Below, one piece after another: positions 37,556 through 46,926 of a DNA stretch of 64,000 bases. Numbering within the stretch: position 1 is the first letter of the stretch; the number at the start of each line of letters is the position of its first letter. The position numbers were made by a program, and so were the translations under genes. The DNA is from Sphingomonas jinjuensis. GTDB lineage: Bacteria > Pseudomonadota > Alphaproteobacteria > Sphingomonadales > Sphingomonadaceae. A model generated the notes under the pieces. It worked only from the letters and a program-made list of their open reading frames with translations. It did not search any database and had not been told where the DNA came from. The DNA lies in the NCBI RefSeq assembly GCF_014197105.1, contig NZ_JACIEV010000009.1, forward strand, positions 1-64,000, read 5' to 3'.

Positions 37556-38914
37556 TCACGCCAGTGCCGCCTCCAGCGCCGTCGCCAGCGCCTCGACGTC
37601 GTCGTCGCTCGATGTCTCGGTCACCGCGACGATCAGGCCGTTCGCCAGCGCGTCCGCGCCCGGATAGAGGCGGCCGAGCGAAACGCCCGCCAGCACGCCC
37701 TGATCGGCGAGCGCGCGAACGATCGGGCGCGCCTCACGGCCCAGATCGAGCGTGAACTCGTTGAAGAAGCTGTCGTTGACCAGCGTCACGCCCGGCACCT
37801 TCGCCAGCCGGTCGGCGGCACGGCACGCGGCGGCGTGATTGATCCCCGCCAGCCGACGCAGCCCCGCCTCGCCAAGCAGCGTCATGTGGATCGAGAAGGC
37901 GAGCGCACACAGCCCGGAGTTGGTGCAGATGTTGCTCGTCGCCTTCTCGCGGCGGATATGCTGCTCGCGGGTCGACAGCGTCAGCACAAAGCCGCGGCGG
38001 CCATCGGCATCCTTGGTCTCGCCGCACAGCCGTCCCGGCATCTGGCGGACATACTTGTCCTTGCAGCCGAACAGACCGACGTAAGGCCCGCCGAACTGAA
38101 GCCCGACGCCGATCGACTGGCCCTCGCCGACGACGATATCGGCGTCCATCTCGCCCGGCGAGACGATCGCGCCCATCGCGACCGGCTCGGTCACCACGGC
38201 GATCAGCAGCGCCTTCTTCGCATGCGCCGCATCGGCGAGCGGACGCAGGTCGGCGATGCGACCGAGGATGTCGGGATATTGGACGACGACGCACGACGTA
38301 TCGTCGTCGATCGCCGCGATCAGCGCGTCGAGATCGGTGTCGGCGCTCAGCGTCGGCAGCGCGGTTTCCAGCTGGTCGCCGGTGTACTTCGCCATCGTCT
38401 TGGCGACCGACACGTAATGCGGGTGGAGCCCGCCCGACAGGATCGCCTTGCCGCGCTTGGTGATTCGGCGCGCCATGCCGATCGCTTCCCAACAGGCGGT
38501 CGAGCCGTCGTACATCGAGGCATTGGCGACATCGGTGCCGAGCATGCGCGCGACCTGCGTCTGGAATTCGAACAGCATCTGCAGCGTGCCCTGCGCGATT
38601 TCCGGCTGATAGGGCGTGTAGGCGGTCAGGAACTCGCCGCGCTGGATCAGATGGTCGACCGACGCGGGGACATGGTGGCGATAAGCGCCGGCGCCGAGGA
38701 AGAAGGGTACCTCCCCCGCGACGGTGTTCTGCCGCGCGAGCCGGGTCATGTGGCGCTCGACCGCCATCTCGCTGGCGTGGAGCGGCAGGCCGTGGATCGG
38801 GCCGTCGAGCCGAGCCTCCTCGGGCACGTCGACGAACAGCGCGTCGATGTGGGGGGCGTCGATGGTCGCCAGCATGTCGGTGCGGTCATGGCCGGTCAGG
38901 GGCAGGTAGCGCAT
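37556..38914 (-). CDS. gcvPA: Glycine dehydrogenase (decarboxylating) subunit 1
   Basis: A 452-aa half of the split P-protein, homologous to the PLP fold but without the PLP lysine. Features: MRYLPLTGHDRTDML start, FLGAGAYRHHVPASVDHL, YTPYQPEIAQGTLQMLFEFQT, MYDGSTACWEAIGMARR, and the C-terminal NICTNSGLCALAFSIHM. Forms a heterotetramer with gcvPB. It lies between gcvH and gcvPB, each gap filled with palindromic repeats. Confidence 0.97.
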   Translation of the reverse strand: MRYLPLTGHDRTDMLATIDAPHIDALFVDVPEEARLDGPIHGLPLHASEMAVERHMTRLARQNTVAGEVPFFLGAGAYRHHVPASVDHLIQRGEFLTAYTPYQPEIAQGTLQMLFEFQTQVARMLGTDVANASMYDGSTACWEAIGMARRITKRGKAILSGGLHPHYVSVAKTMAKYTGDQLETALPTLSADTDLDALIAAIDDDTSCVVVQYPDILGRIADLRPLADAAHAKKALLIAVVTEPVAMGAIVSPGEMDADIVVGEGQSIGVGLQFGGPYVGLFGCKDKYVRQMPGRLCGETKDADGRRGFVLTLSTREQHIRREKATSNICTNSGLCALAFSIHMTLLGEAGLRRLAGINHAAACRAADRLAKVPGVTLVNDSFFNEFTLDLGREARPIVRALADQGVLAGVSLGRLYPGADALANGLIVAVTETSSDDDVEALATALEAALA

Positions 38915-38926
38915 TTGTCGTCCTTC

Positions 38927-39056
38927 TCCCCTCCCTGCAAGGGAGGGGTCGGGGGTGGGTCGGGCGTCCTGGTGGCATGGTCAGCATCGTGCGGAACGGC
39001 AGTCGTCGCGCGAGCACTCACCCACCCCCAGCCCCTCCCGCAAGCGGGAGGGGAGC
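38927..39056. repeat. Composite palindromic repeat between gcvH and gcvPA
   Basis: The left end CTCCCCTCCCTGCAAGGGAG continues into GGGGTCGGGGGTGGGT. The right end ACCCACCCCCAGCCCCTCCC continues into GCAAGCGGGAGGGGAG. The ends are inverted copies of each other and each contains its own hairpin. About 130 bp, non-coding and MITE-like, related to family A by its C5-6/G5-6 cores. Confidence 0.75.
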
Positions 39057-39060
39057 AAGG

Positions 39061-39432
39061 TCACAGCTTCGCGACGAAGGCCTCGTACGCGGTCTCGTCC
39101 ATCAGGTCTTCGAGGTCGCCGGTGTCGGCGAGCGTCAGCTTGAAGAACCAGCCCTCGCCCTCGGGGTCGGAATTCACCAGCGCGGGCTCGTCCTCCAGCG
39201 CGGCATTGCCTTCGACGACGGTGCCCGCGACCGGGCAATAGACGTCCGACGCGGCCTTGACCGATTCGACCGTCGCGGCCTCGTCGCCCTTGGCGAAGCG
39301 GCGGCCGGCGGCGGGGACGTCGACGAACACGATGTCGCCGAGCTGCTGCTGCGCATAATCGGAAATGCCGACGGTGCCGACGTCGCCATCGACGTCGATC
39401 CACTCATGATCCTCGGTGAAGTAACGGGGCAT
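39061..39432 (-). CDS. gcvH: Glycine cleavage system H protein
   Basis: A 123-aa lipoyl carrier protein that shuttles the aminomethyl group between P, T and L proteins. The lipoylation site is in [17 protein letters not shown] (Lys59). The start [12 protein letters not shown] and [19 protein letters not shown] are diagnostic. GAGGAG lies upstream of the ATG. It is 11 bp downstream of gcvT. Confidence 0.97.
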   Translation of the reverse strand: MPRYFTEDHEWIDVDGDVGTVGISDYAQQQLGDIVFVDVPAAGRRFAKGDEAATVESVKAASDVYCPVAGTVVEGNAALEDEPALVNSDPEGEGWFFKLTLADTGDLEDLMDETAYEAFVAKL

Positions 39433-39443
39433 GAAAAAACTCC

Positions 39444-40637
39444 TCAGCGGACGTATCGGTGGGGAACGAAGGGCATGGCCGCGACAGTGGCGCGGTGCAG
39501 CTTGCCGCGCTGGGCCAGCGTCACGACCGTGCCGGGAACGGCGAGCGCGGCGGGGACATAGGCCATTGCGATCGGCGCACCGATCGTCGGCGCGAAGCCG
39601 CCCGAGGTGACGCGGCCGATCTCGACACGATCGTCGCCGACCACCAAGGCGCCCTCGCGCACCGGCTGGCGACCCTCGACCATCAGGCCGACACGCTTGG
39701 TGGCGGGGCCGTTCTCACGTTCCGACACGATGCGCTCGGCGCCGACGAAGTCCTTCGCCTCGCGCCGCCTCTTGGCCAGCGCGAAGCCAAGGTCCGCCAT
39801 CACCGGCGTCGTGTCGGGATCGAGATCGTGGCCGTAGAGCGGCAGTCCCGCCTCCAGACGCAGCGAATCGCGCGCGCCGAGGCCGATCGGCTTGACCTCG
39901 GGCTGCTCGGTCAGCGCATCGGCGAAGGCCGCGGCGACATCGCCGGGGATGGAGATTTCGAACCCGTCCTCACCGGTATAGCCCGACCGGCTGATCCACA
40001 GCGGCGTGCCGTTCCACTCGAACGCGCCCGCCGTCATGAACACCAGGCGATCGACGCCCGGCACCAGCCGCGCGAGCGCGGTCACCGCCTCTGGCCCCTG
40101 CAGCGCGAGCAGCGCCTGCTCGTCGAGCAGGCTCATCGTGATCGCGTCGGGCAGCACGTCGAGGAGGTAACCGATGTCGTCGTATTTGGTCGCACCGTTG
40201 ACGACCATGTAGATCGCCGGGGCCTCGCCCTCGCCGTCATGGAACGGGCCGGTGGCAGGCAGGCGCGTGACCATCAGGTCGTCGACGATGCCGCCATCGT
40301 CGTTGAGGAGCAGCGAATAGCGCATGCGGCCTTCGCCGAGACCCTTGATATCGCCGGGCAACACCGCCTCGAGCGACTGGTCGACCCCGGCGCCGGTGAA
40401 CAGCAGCTGGCCCATATGGCTGACGTCGAACAGCCCGGCATGCTCGCGGGTCCACAGATGCTCGGCCATGATGCCGTCGTACTGGACGGGCATTTCATAG
40501 CCGGCAAAGGGCACCATGCGACCGCCGCGGGCGCGGTGCCAGGCATCGAGCGGCAGCAGCTGGATCGGCGCGTCCTCGCCGCCATCGGGATCGCCCGACA
40601 GTTCGACATCACGCGCTTCGGTCATCGTCTCGCTCAT
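39444..40637 (-). CDS. gcvT: Aminomethyltransferase (glycine cleavage T protein)
   Basis: A 397-aa tetrahydrofolate-dependent enzyme releasing ammonia and forming 5,10-methylene-THF. Core motifs: [37 protein letters not shown]-like [50 protein letters not shown]. The N-terminus has about 25 extra acidic residues before the conserved start. It is first in the operon, 50 bp downstream of a tandem glycine riboswitch. The ATG at 40637 has GGAG 9 bases upstream; 40625 is an alternative. Confidence 0.97.
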   Translation of the reverse strand: MSETMTEARDVELSGDPDGGEDAPIQLLPLDAWHRARGGRMVPFAGYEMPVQYDGIMAEHLWTREHAGLFDVSHMGQLLFTGAGVDQSLEAVLPGDIKGLGEGRMRYSLLLNDDGGIVDDLMVTRLPATGPFHDGEGEAPAIYMVVNGATKYDDIGYLLDVLPDAITMSLLDEQALLALQGPEAVTALARLVPGVDRLVFMTAGAFEWNGTPLWISRSGYTGEDGFEISIPGDVAAAFADALTEQPEVKPIGLGARDSLRLEAGLPLYGHDLDPDTTPVMADLGFALAKRRREAKDFVGAERIVSERENGPATKRVGLMVEGRQPVREGALVVGDDRVEIGRVTSGGFAPTIGAPIAMAYVPAALAVPGTVVTLAQRGKLHRATVAAMPFVPHRYVR

Positions 40638-40687
40638 CGGCCGTCTCCACAGGGGGTCGCAGCGGCGAAGGCGCCGCCTTGATCCAA

Positions 40688-40890
40688 ACCCCCTCTGTCA
40701 CGGAACCTGAGAGCTTTCCCCCGCGGCCTTGCCCGCGCGGTTACCCCTTCGGTGGGCGACGGCTGAAAGCCGGGCCGCTTTCCAGAGTGTCGTCGGCGCC
40801 GCGCGGTCCTGGCTGCCTGAGAGATTCCGGGGTGGTTGCTCCTTCGGCGCTTCGGGCTCAGCGGCTCGAAGTCTCTCCCGCGCGTGCCCA
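40688..40890 (-). promoter_or_regulatory. Tandem glycine riboswitch controlling gcvT-gcvH-gcvPA-gcvPB
   Basis: Read on the minus strand, two aptamers follow each other. The first (about 40,889-40,812) contains GGGAGAGACT, GCGCCGAAGGAGCAACC and ATCTCTCAGGCA. The second (about 40,796-40,690) contains CACTCTGGAAAG, GCCCACCGAAGGGGTAACC and GCTCTCAGGTTCCGTGACAG. These are the conserved glycine-aptamer elements (GAGAG, the CCGAAGG core, CUCUCAGG), and the tandem layout 50 bp before gcvT is classic. It is expected to switch the operon on when glycine is high. Confidence 0.95.
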
Positions 40891-40970
40891 TGAGAGTCGC
40901 CTCGCATCGACGGGACACGCAGTGGCGGCACGTGGGTCCCAAGTCAACGCCTGAAGGCGTGCTGGCTTCC
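40891..40970. other. Region upstream of the glycine riboswitch
   Basis: This should hold the gcv promoter (minus strand). A TTGACT is present at 40947-40942, but no convincing -10 element sits 16-18 bp from it, so the promoter is not assigned. No coding capacity. Confidence 0.3.
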
Positions 40971-41106
40971 GATCCTCCCCCGCCAGGGGGAGGTGGCAGC
41001 GCGTCAGCGCTGACGGAGGGGGCGGAAGCACGGCGCTAACGAGAGCCCCCAGCTCACCTCCCCCTCCGTCAGCTTCGCTGCCACCTCCCCCCTCGCGGGG
41101 GAGGCT
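40971..41106. repeat. Composite palindromic repeat (family A)
   Basis: The left end CCTCCCCCGCCAGGGGGAGG is followed by TGGCAGCG; the right end CGCTGCCACC is followed by TCCCCCCTCGCGGGGGAGG. The ends are inverted copies, and each forms its own hairpin. The middle has CAGCGCTG and CCTCCGTCAGC pairing with CTGACGGAGG. MITE-like, about 135 bp, between the gcv leader and the lipoprotein gene. Confidence 0.75.
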
Positions 41107-41116
41107 TGAACGTGCC

Positions 41117-41755
41117 TCACCGCGTGGCGTTGTACTTCAGCTGGGCGTCGGTCACCTGAAAGCCGACCAGCGCCTCGAACGTGGCGCGGAGCACCGCCTG
41201 GCGGATTTCGGGCCGGCTGAGCGGATCGACCGCGGCGTCTTCCTCACCCGCCTTGCGCTTGCGGGTCAGCTGCTGGCGGACCGCGTCGGGGATCGTCGCG
41301 GCGCTGCGGGCGACCTGAGTCTCGGCGGTGCCGCTGGCGGTGGCGCGTGCCTGGCCGGCGTCGAAGTGGAGGTTCACGGTCGCAATCCGCTTCGCCACCA
41401 CCGCGCCGCCGCCACGGACGATGGTGATGAAATAGGGCAGCTGGACGTCGCGGGCGCCATCGGTGCGGGTGCGCAGGCCGTGGACGTCGAACGTCACCGA
41501 TGTCACGATCTGATCGCCGGCATCGTTGCAGGTCGAGCGCACGTTGGTCATCGCCGCGGTGACGTCGATCGCGCTCGCATCGGTGCTGGTGGCGGGATCG
41601 AACAGCGTCACGTCGCCGGTGTTGGCGGGGACGGCGACGGTCGGGCAGGCGCTGCGCACCGCGGTGATGCCGCCGGTCGCGTCGATCTCTCCCTTGCCGG
41701 CGCATCCGCCGAGGACGAGCGAGAGAACGGCGAGAGCGGGGATCGTGGCTTTCAC
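41117..41755 (-). CDS. Putative lipoprotein of unknown function
   Basis: A 212-aa protein with a lipoprotein signal [18 protein letters not shown] (lipobox LGGC). The mature part contains two further cysteines spaced as in ACPTVAVP and [11 protein letters not shown], beta-rich segments and a charged, Arg/Lys-rich stretch ([16 protein letters not shown]) near the C-terminus. I do not recognise a characterised family. It is divergent from ispH with about 120 bp between starts. Confidence 0.75.
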   Translation of the reverse strand: MKATIPALAVLSLVLGGCAGKGEIDATGGITAVRSACPTVAVPANTGDVTLFDPATSTDASAIDVTAAMTNVRSTCNDAGDQIVTSVTFDVHGLRTRTDGARDVQLPYFITIVRGGGAVVAKRIATVNLHFDAGQARATASGTAETQVARSAATIPDAVRQQLTRKRKAGEEDAAVDPLSRPEIRQAVLRATFEALVGFQVTDAQLKYNATR

Positions 41756-41874
41756 GGGAACGCGTACCTTTGCCTTCGGGCCGGCGACGCCAGATGGGGC
41801 GGGCCGGCGAATGGATCGGGCAGGTCATAGGAACCGGCTTCACCCCGTGCAAGCAATCGCGTACACGGCGCGCC

Positions 41875-42831
41875 ATGACACCCAGCGACAAGCCGGCTCT
41901 CGAGCTGCTCATCGCGGCGCCGCGCGGCTTTTGCGCCGGCGTCGACCGCGCCATCCGCATCGTCGAGCTGGCGATCGAGAAGCACGGCGCCCCCGTCTAT
42001 GTCCGGCACGAGATCGTCCATAACAAGTTCGTCGTCGACTCGCTGAAGGCGCAGGGCGCGGTGTTCGTCGAGGAATTGGACGAGGTGCCCGACGGCGCCC
42101 CGGTGGTGTTCAGCGCGCACGGCGTGCCCAAGTCGGTGCCCGCCGACGCCGAGCAGCGCGGGCTCGACTATCTCGACGCCACCTGCCCGCTGGTCAGCAA
42201 GGTCCATCGCCAGGCCGAGCGGCTGGTGGCGGCGGGGCGCCATATCCTGTTCATCGGCCACGCCGGCCATCCCGAGGTGATCGGCACGCTCGGCCAGGTG
42301 CCCGAAGGATCGATGACGCTGATCGAGACGGTCGAGGACGTCGACGCGCTCGTGCCGGCAGACCCGGCGAACCTCGCCTTCCTGACCCAGACGACGCTGT
42401 CGGTCGACGACACCGCCGCGATCATCGACGCACTGCTTCGCCGCTTTCCCATGGCCCAGGCGCCGCGCGGCGAGGACATCTGCTACGCGACGTCGAACCG
42501 CCAGGCGGCGGTGAAGGTGATCGCGCGGCAGTGCGATGCAGTGCTGGTGATCGGCGCGCCCAATTCGTCGAATTCGGTCCGCCTGGTCGAGGTGGCGGAG
42601 CGCGAGGGAACGCGCGCGATGCTGATCCGGCGCGCCGCCGACCTCGACTGGCAATTCCTGGACGGCGTCCGCACGCTCGGCCTCACCGCAGGCGCCTCGG
42701 CGCCCGAACTGTTGGTGCGGGAGCTGGTCGACCTGCTCGCCACGCGCTTCGACATCACCGAGCGCGAGGAGGAGACGACGCGCGAATCGATCTCGTTCAA
42801 GCTGCCCCGCGGGCTCGAGGCGGCGGCCTGA
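41875..42831 (+). CDS. ispH: 4-hydroxy-3-methylbut-2-enyl diphosphate reductase
   Basis: A 318-aa iron-sulfur enzyme giving IPP and DMAPP in the last step of the MEP isoprenoid pathway. The three cluster cysteines are in [12 protein letters not shown] (Cys20), [11 protein letters not shown] and [18 protein letters not shown] and [11 protein letters not shown] are also diagnostic. The start at 41875 gives the normal length; the in-frame stretch from 41770 is unconserved. It begins the ispH-thrB-rnhA group, an order recurrent in alphaproteobacteria. Confidence 0.97.
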   Translation: MTPSDKPALELLIAAPRGFCAGVDRAIRIVELAIEKHGAPVYVRHEIVHNKFVVDSLKAQGAVFVEELDEVPDGAPVVFSAHGVPKSVPADAEQRGLDYLDATCPLVSKVHRQAERLVAAGRHILFIGHAGHPEVIGTLGQVPEGSMTLIETVEDVDALVPADPANLAFLTQTTLSVDDTAAIIDALLRRFPMAQAPRGEDICYATSNRQAAVKVIARQCDAVLVIGAPNSSNSVRLVEVAEREGTRAMLIRRAADLDWQFLDGVRTLGLTAGASAPELLVRELVDLLATRFDITEREEETTRESISFKLPRGLEAAA

Positions 42832-42841
42832 TTCGAATACG

Positions 42842-42947
42842 CCGTCATCCCGGCGAGCCGGGATCCATCGTTCGGCACGCGGCTCAGCAAGATCGCTAGA
42901 CGGTCGCTCGCGGCAGCATGGATCCCGGCTCGAGACCGGGATGACGG
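42842..42947. repeat. MITE-like inverted repeat (family B) between ispH and thrB
   Basis: The left arm CCGTCATCCCGGCGAGCCGG (continuing GATCCA) at 42842-42867 pairs with the right arm at 42919-42947, which ends CCGGGATGACGG, with small mismatches. About 105 bp, non-coding. A second copy of the same family with different inner sequence lies at 63,664-63,772. Confidence 0.85.
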
Positions 42948-43015
42948 AGTTGGCTTGCGATTTCCCGGCCGCGCACGCTACCGCCGCCCTGTCTTCAATA
43001 ACCAGGGAACGCGCC

Positions 43016-43987
43016 GTGGCGGTCTATACCCATGTCTCGGCCGAGGCGCTGACGACGTTTCTCGCGCGCTACGACGCCGGCACGCTGGTGTCGGCGAAGG
43101 GCATCGCCGAGGGGGTGGAGAACAGCAACTATCTGGTCGATACCACGACCGCGCGCTACATCCTGACGCTGTACGAAAAGCGCGTGGCGGAGGGCGACCT
43201 GCCCTTCTTCATGGACCTGCTCGACCATCTCGCCGCGCACGGCCTGCCGGTGCCGCCCGCGATCAAGGACCGGCAGGGCGCGACGATCCAGCAGCTGGAG
43301 GAGCGGCCTGCCTGCCTGATCCGCTTCCTGTCCGGGGTGTCGCTGTCGAACCCGACGCCGACGCAGGCGCGCGCTGCCGGCGAGGCGCTGGCCGCGCTTC
43401 ACGCCGCGGTCGCCGATTTCGAACCGCAACGGCTCAACAGCATGGGCGTCGACACCTGGCGACCTCTGTACGAGCGATGCGGCGAGAGCCTGGACCGGAT
43501 CGCCGTCGGCTTCCATGCCGACCTCGGCCGCGCCCTGGATGCGGTGGTGGCGCGCTGGCCGGGGGCGGGCGACATCGACCGCTGCGTGATCCACGCCGAC
43601 CTGTTTCCCGACAACGTGCTGATGCTGGGCGACACGATCACCGGACTGATCGACTTCTATTTCGCCTGCACCGACTTCCGCCTCTACGACCTGGCGATCA
43701 TGCACGCCGCGTGGTCGTTCGACGCGAGCAGCGAGGATCATGATGCGGCGGTGGGCGACGCGCTGATCGCGGGCTATCAGTCGCGCTTCCCCTTCACCGA
43801 CGCCGACCGCCGCCATTTCGACGACCTCGCGGCGGGCGCCTGCATCCGCTTCACCCTGTCGCGGGCATGGGACTGGATCAACACGCCGGCCGACGCGATG
43901 GTGACGCGCAAGGACCCCCTCGCCTTCTGGCGGCGGTTGAGGGTTTACGATCCCGACCTCGCGTCGCTACTGCCGACGCTGTCATGA
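43016..43987 (+). CDS. thrB: Homoserine kinase (ThrB type II, APH-like fold)
   Basis: A 323-aa kinase phosphorylating homoserine in threonine synthesis. It has the aminoglycoside-phosphotransferase-like fold: [15 protein letters not shown], the catalytic loop [13 protein letters not shown] and the metal-binding [12 protein letters not shown]. The start is GTG at 43016 with AGGGAA 8 bases upstream; the ATG at 42941 lies in the palindromic repeat and would add 25 unconserved residues. The stop overlaps the rnhA start (ATGA). Confidence 0.95.
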   Translation: MAVYTHVSAEALTTFLARYDAGTLVSAKGIAEGVENSNYLVDTTTARYILTLYEKRVAEGDLPFFMDLLDHLAAHGLPVPPAIKDRQGATIQQLEERPACLIRFLSGVSLSNPTPTQARAAGEALAALHAAVADFEPQRLNSMGVDTWRPLYERCGESLDRIAVGFHADLGRALDAVVARWPGAGDIDRCVIHADLFPDNVLMLGDTITGLIDFYFACTDFRLYDLAIMHAAWSFDASSEDHDAAVGDALIAGYQSRFPFTDADRRHFDDLAAGACIRFTLSRAWDWINTPADAMVTRKDPLAFWRRLRVYDPDLASLLPTLS

Positions 43988-44430
43988 CAGGAATGCTGGT
44001 CGAAATCGCCACCGACGGTGCGTGCAAGGGCAACCCGGGGCCGGGCGGCTGGGGCGCGCTGATCCGCTATGGCGAGCACGAGAAGGAACTGGCGGGGGGC
44101 GAGCCGGTCACCACCAACAACCGCATGGAACTGACCGCCGCGATCGAGGCGCTGAAGGTGCTGACGCGGCCGTGTACGATCAAGCTGTCGACCGACAGCA
44201 AATATGTGATGGACGGGCTGACCCGCTGGATCCACGGCTGGCGCAAGAACGGCTGGCGCACCGCCGACAAGAAGCCGGTCAAGAACGCCGAGCTGTGGCA
44301 GGAACTGTTCGTCCTGTCGCAGCGCCACCAGATCGAATGGATCTGGGTCAAGGGCCATGCCGGCCATCCCGACAACGAGCGCGTCGACAAATTGGCGAGC
44401 GATGCAGCGGTCGCGGCGGGGAAGGGCTGA
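43984..44430 (+). CDS. rnhA: Ribonuclease HI
   Basis: A 148-aa nuclease degrading RNA in RNA-DNA hybrids. All four acidic catalytic residues are present: Asp in [11 protein letters not shown], Glu in NNRMELTAA, Asp in [11 protein letters not shown], Asp in [11 protein letters not shown]. The basic-protrusion region [20 protein letters not shown] is also intact. Translationally coupled to thrB. Confidence 0.97.
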   Translation: MTGMLVEIATDGACKGNPGPGGWGALIRYGEHEKELAGGEPVTTNNRMELTAAIEALKVLTRPCTIKLSTDSKYVMDGLTRWIHGWRKNGWRTADKKPVKNAELWQELFVLSQRHQIEWIWVKGHAGHPDNERVDKLASDAAVAAGKG

Positions 44431-44506
44431 GATCGGCGGCGCTGCGCGCGTCGTTCGTAAGACCCTGTGTCACATGCCGTTAAACTCTGGCGGCTAGCGT
44501 TCCGCC

Positions 44507-46309
44507 ATGGTTTCCGCTCCGTTCACCATGGCATCGCGCAGCATCACGATGCGGCTGATGACACCCGTCGTCCTCATGCTGCTGCTGGCGGTTTTCATGG
44601 AGATCGTCAGCATCTCGACCCGCGAGCGGATCGTTTCCGCCTATGACGCGATCGAGCGCAGCCGGACGCTGCAGCTCGATCTGATGGAACTTCGATCGCT
44701 GAGCCGTTCGCTCCAGCGGGATGCACTCAATCTGGCGATTGAGCCCGAGGCGTCGGAGCGCCGGATCATCCGCGACAAATTCGTCCATCGGTTGAGCGAC
44801 ATGCGCGCCCGGCTCGCAGCGCTGGAGCGCTCGCCCGGCTTCGATCGAGGTGCCGACGACCGCCGTTACCTGGCCGGCCAGCACAAGGTGGTCGAACGCC
44901 TCGCCGCGGTCGTCGCCGCCAGCGAGCGCGGTAATCGGCAGCGCGCGCTGGCCATGTTCCGTGCCGATGTCCGCCCCGTTGAGCGCGCCGCATCGACCGC
45001 GGCCGATACCCTCATCGCAGGTCAGGAACGCGCGGTAGACGCCTTGCGGGCGGAGGCCGACTCGATCGAACGCCGCGAACTGGCAGTTGGCATCGGCGCC
45101 GCGCTGCTGCTGCTGGCGTCGAGCATCGCCGCCACCCAAATGATCATCCGGCGCTCGGTGGTGTCGCCGCTGCTCGATATCGAGGAGGCGATGACGCGGC
45201 TGGCGGCAGGCGATGCCGCCGGTATCACGCCGCATGCCGGTCGAGAGGACGAGATCGGCGCGATGGCGCGCGCGATCGAGGTGTTTCGCACCGCCGCGAT
45301 CGAGCGCCAGGCGCTGGAGACGGAACGCAGCGCGATGATCGCCAGGCAGATGCGCGCGCAGCTCGACGAGGAGCGCCGGCTGCGGCAGCAGGACGAGGCG
45401 GAAGCCGCCCGCAGCCGCCAGCTGGGCGATTCCGCCGCCGCGCTCGAGGCACGCGCAGGCGTTGCGGTCGACCGACTGCGGGTGTCGTCACGCAACCTGC
45501 TTGACGCCGCCGCCGCGATGAAGACGCGGGCGATCGCTGCGCGGACCAACCTGGTCGACGTGGGCGACGCGGTATCGCGCGCGGCGACCGGGGCGACCGA
45601 CATCGCCGCCGCCACCGACCAGTTCATGACCGTGCTCGGCACCGCGGGCGACCGCACCCGATCCTGCGCCGACCTGAGCGCAGCCGCCGCCGGGCAGACC
45701 GCCGAGCTGGCCGAACGGATGCGCCGCGTCCAGGACGACGCGGCGCGCGTCGGCACCGTCATCGACATCATCGGCGGGATCGCCAAGCAGACGAGCATGC
45801 TCGCGCTCAACGCCGGGATCGAGGCGGCGCGGGCCGGCCCCGCCGGGCACAGCTTCGCGGTGGTGGCGCAGGAGGTGAAGGCGCTCGCCGCGCAGACCGC
45901 CCGCTCGACCGGCGAGATCGCGGATCAGATCGGCGCGATGCAGCGTGCCTCGGTCCAGGCCGGCCACAGCCTCGACGAAATGGGCGCGACGATTGCCGCG
46001 GTCGCCCGCTATGCGCAGGACCTGGCAGACGCGATCAGCGAACAGGCGACGCAGGGCCGGATCATCAGCCACAACGTCTCCAGCGCCGCCAACGACCTCG
46101 ACCTGATCGCCACCCGGATCGACAGCGTCGCGGTGATCGCCGCCGACAACGGCCACCAGGCTGAGGCGCTCGACGACGATGCCAAGGCGATCGACGCCGA
46201 TGCGGGGACGATCGATGGCGCCCTCACCGCCTTCTTTGCCGGCCTTCACGCCACCCGCGGCGACGCGCGCCCATCGGGCCCAACTTATGTTGAGCGATCC
46301 GTAGGTTGA
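44507..46309 (+). CDS. Methyl-accepting chemotaxis protein, transmembrane
   Basis: A 600-aa receptor. Membrane helix 1 is about residues 18-34 (VVLMLLLAVFMEIV), followed by a periplasmic helical bundle of about 150 residues, helix 2 about 190-212 (GIGAALLLLASSIAATQMII), a HAMP domain (VSPLLDIEEAMTRLAAGD), then a coiled-coil MA domain. The hairpin tip is IAKQTSMLALNAGIEAARAG with [23 protein letters not shown] replaces the usual TNL, and His replaces the arginine of GRGF. It may bind CheA/CheW less well or signal through another partner. Ligand unknown. Confidence 0.9.
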   Translation: MVSAPFTMASRSITMRLMTPVVLMLLLAVFMEIVSISTRERIVSAYDAIERSRTLQLDLMELRSLSRSLQRDALNLAIEPEASERRIIRDKFVHRLSDMRARLAALERSPGFDRGADDRRYLAGQHKVVERLAAVVAASERGNRQRALAMFRADVRPVERAASTAADTLIAGQERAVDALRAEADSIERRELAVGIGAALLLLASSIAATQMIIRRSVVSPLLDIEEAMTRLAAGDAAGITPHAGREDEIGAMARAIEVFRTAAIERQALETERSAMIARQMRAQLDEERRLRQQDEAEAARSRQLGDSAAALEARAGVAVDRLRVSSRNLLDAAAAMKTRAIAARTNLVDVGDAVSRAATGATDIAAATDQFMTVLGTAGDRTRSCADLSAAAAGQTAELAERMRRVQDDAARVGTVIDIIGGIAKQTSMLALNAGIEAARAGPAGHSFAVVAQEVKALAAQTARSTGEIADQIGAMQRASVQAGHSLDEMGATIAAVARYAQDLADAISEQATQGRIISHNVSSAANDLDLIATRIDSVAVIAADNGHQAEALDDDAKAIDADAGTIDGALTAFFAGLHATRGDARPSGPTYVERSVG

Positions 46310-46438
46310 TAGATACCAACCTAGCCGCTGACGCAGGAACCCTGCCCCATTCGCCTTCGTCTTCCAGATGATTGGAGCGGTATCGAAACGACCCCGAACA
46401 ACCGGGGGGGCTGCCGCTTCATCGGAGGGAGAATTTTC

Positions 46439-46762
46439 ATGGCATATGCTAACGATGAACGTGTGGTCGTCGAACGCCGCAGCAACACGGGCCGCATCCT
46501 GGCCGCGATCGTCGGCGTCATTCTGCTGATCGTGCTGATCCTGTTCGCGACCGGCTTCTGGTCGGCGAAGGTCGAGAAGACGGGCGCGCTGCCCGACGTC
46601 GACATCAGCGCCAAGGGCGGCGAGCTGCCCAAGGTGGATCTCGATTCCAAGAAGGTCGTGGTCGGTGCCAAGGACACGTCGATCGAGGTGCCCAAGGTCA
46701 CGACCGAGAAGGAAAAGGTCGCGGTTCCGGTCGTCGGCGTCACCGACGGCAAGAAGGACTGA
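46439..46762 (+). CDS. Small single-pass envelope protein of unknown function
   Basis: A 107-aa protein. An N-terminal cytoplasmic stretch (MAYANDERVVVERRSNTGR) precedes one helix (about 20-42, AAIVGVILLIVLILFATGFW). The periplasmic tail is Lys/Asp/Val-rich and quasi-periodic (GALPDVDISAKGGELPKVDL; SIEVPKVTTEKEKVAVPVVG), suggesting a beta or extended repeat. No catalytic motif. The start has GGAGGG about 10 bases upstream. Not recognised beyond resemblance to small sphingomonad hypotheticals. Confidence 0.75.
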   Translation: MAYANDERVVVERRSNTGRILAAIVGVILLIVLILFATGFWSAKVEKTGALPDVDISAKGGELPKVDLDSKKVVVGAKDTSIEVPKVTTEKEKVAVPVVGVTDGKKD

Positions 46763-46772
46763 TCTTCGCTAC

Positions 46773-46801
46773 ACCCGCGTTCGGCGTATCGGAACGCGGG
46801 T
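46773..46801. terminator. Hairpin downstream of the small envelope gene
   Basis: ACCCGCGTTC (46773-46782) and GAACGCGGGT (46792-46801) are perfect 10-bp arms with a 9-base loop, 11 bp past the stop. No T tract follows. Confidence 0.5.
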
Positions 46802-46832
46802 ACCGGGCGGCTCCCATGCCCGGCCTCGCGCT

Positions 46833-46864
46833 CCTTTTCCGCAGGGGGTCGTCTGCGGAAAAGG
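46833..46864. terminator. Second hairpin, 12-bp perfect stem
   Basis: CCTTTTCCGCAG (46833-46844) and CTGCGGAAAAGG (46853-46864) flank an 8-base loop GGGGTCGT. It lies 62 bp before the oxidoreductase start. It may be a second terminator or a leader structure. Confidence 0.5.
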
Positions 46865-46926
46865 GGCGTAGAGGCGCGGGATGACTGCCCCTCGCGCTTC
46901 GTCCGCGGCGACGCTACAGCCGCGCG

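Noticed and set aside
40942-40947. TTGACT as the -35 box of the gcv promoter
   Set aside because: No acceptable -10 hexamer lies at 16-18 bp, so it is not listed as a promoter.
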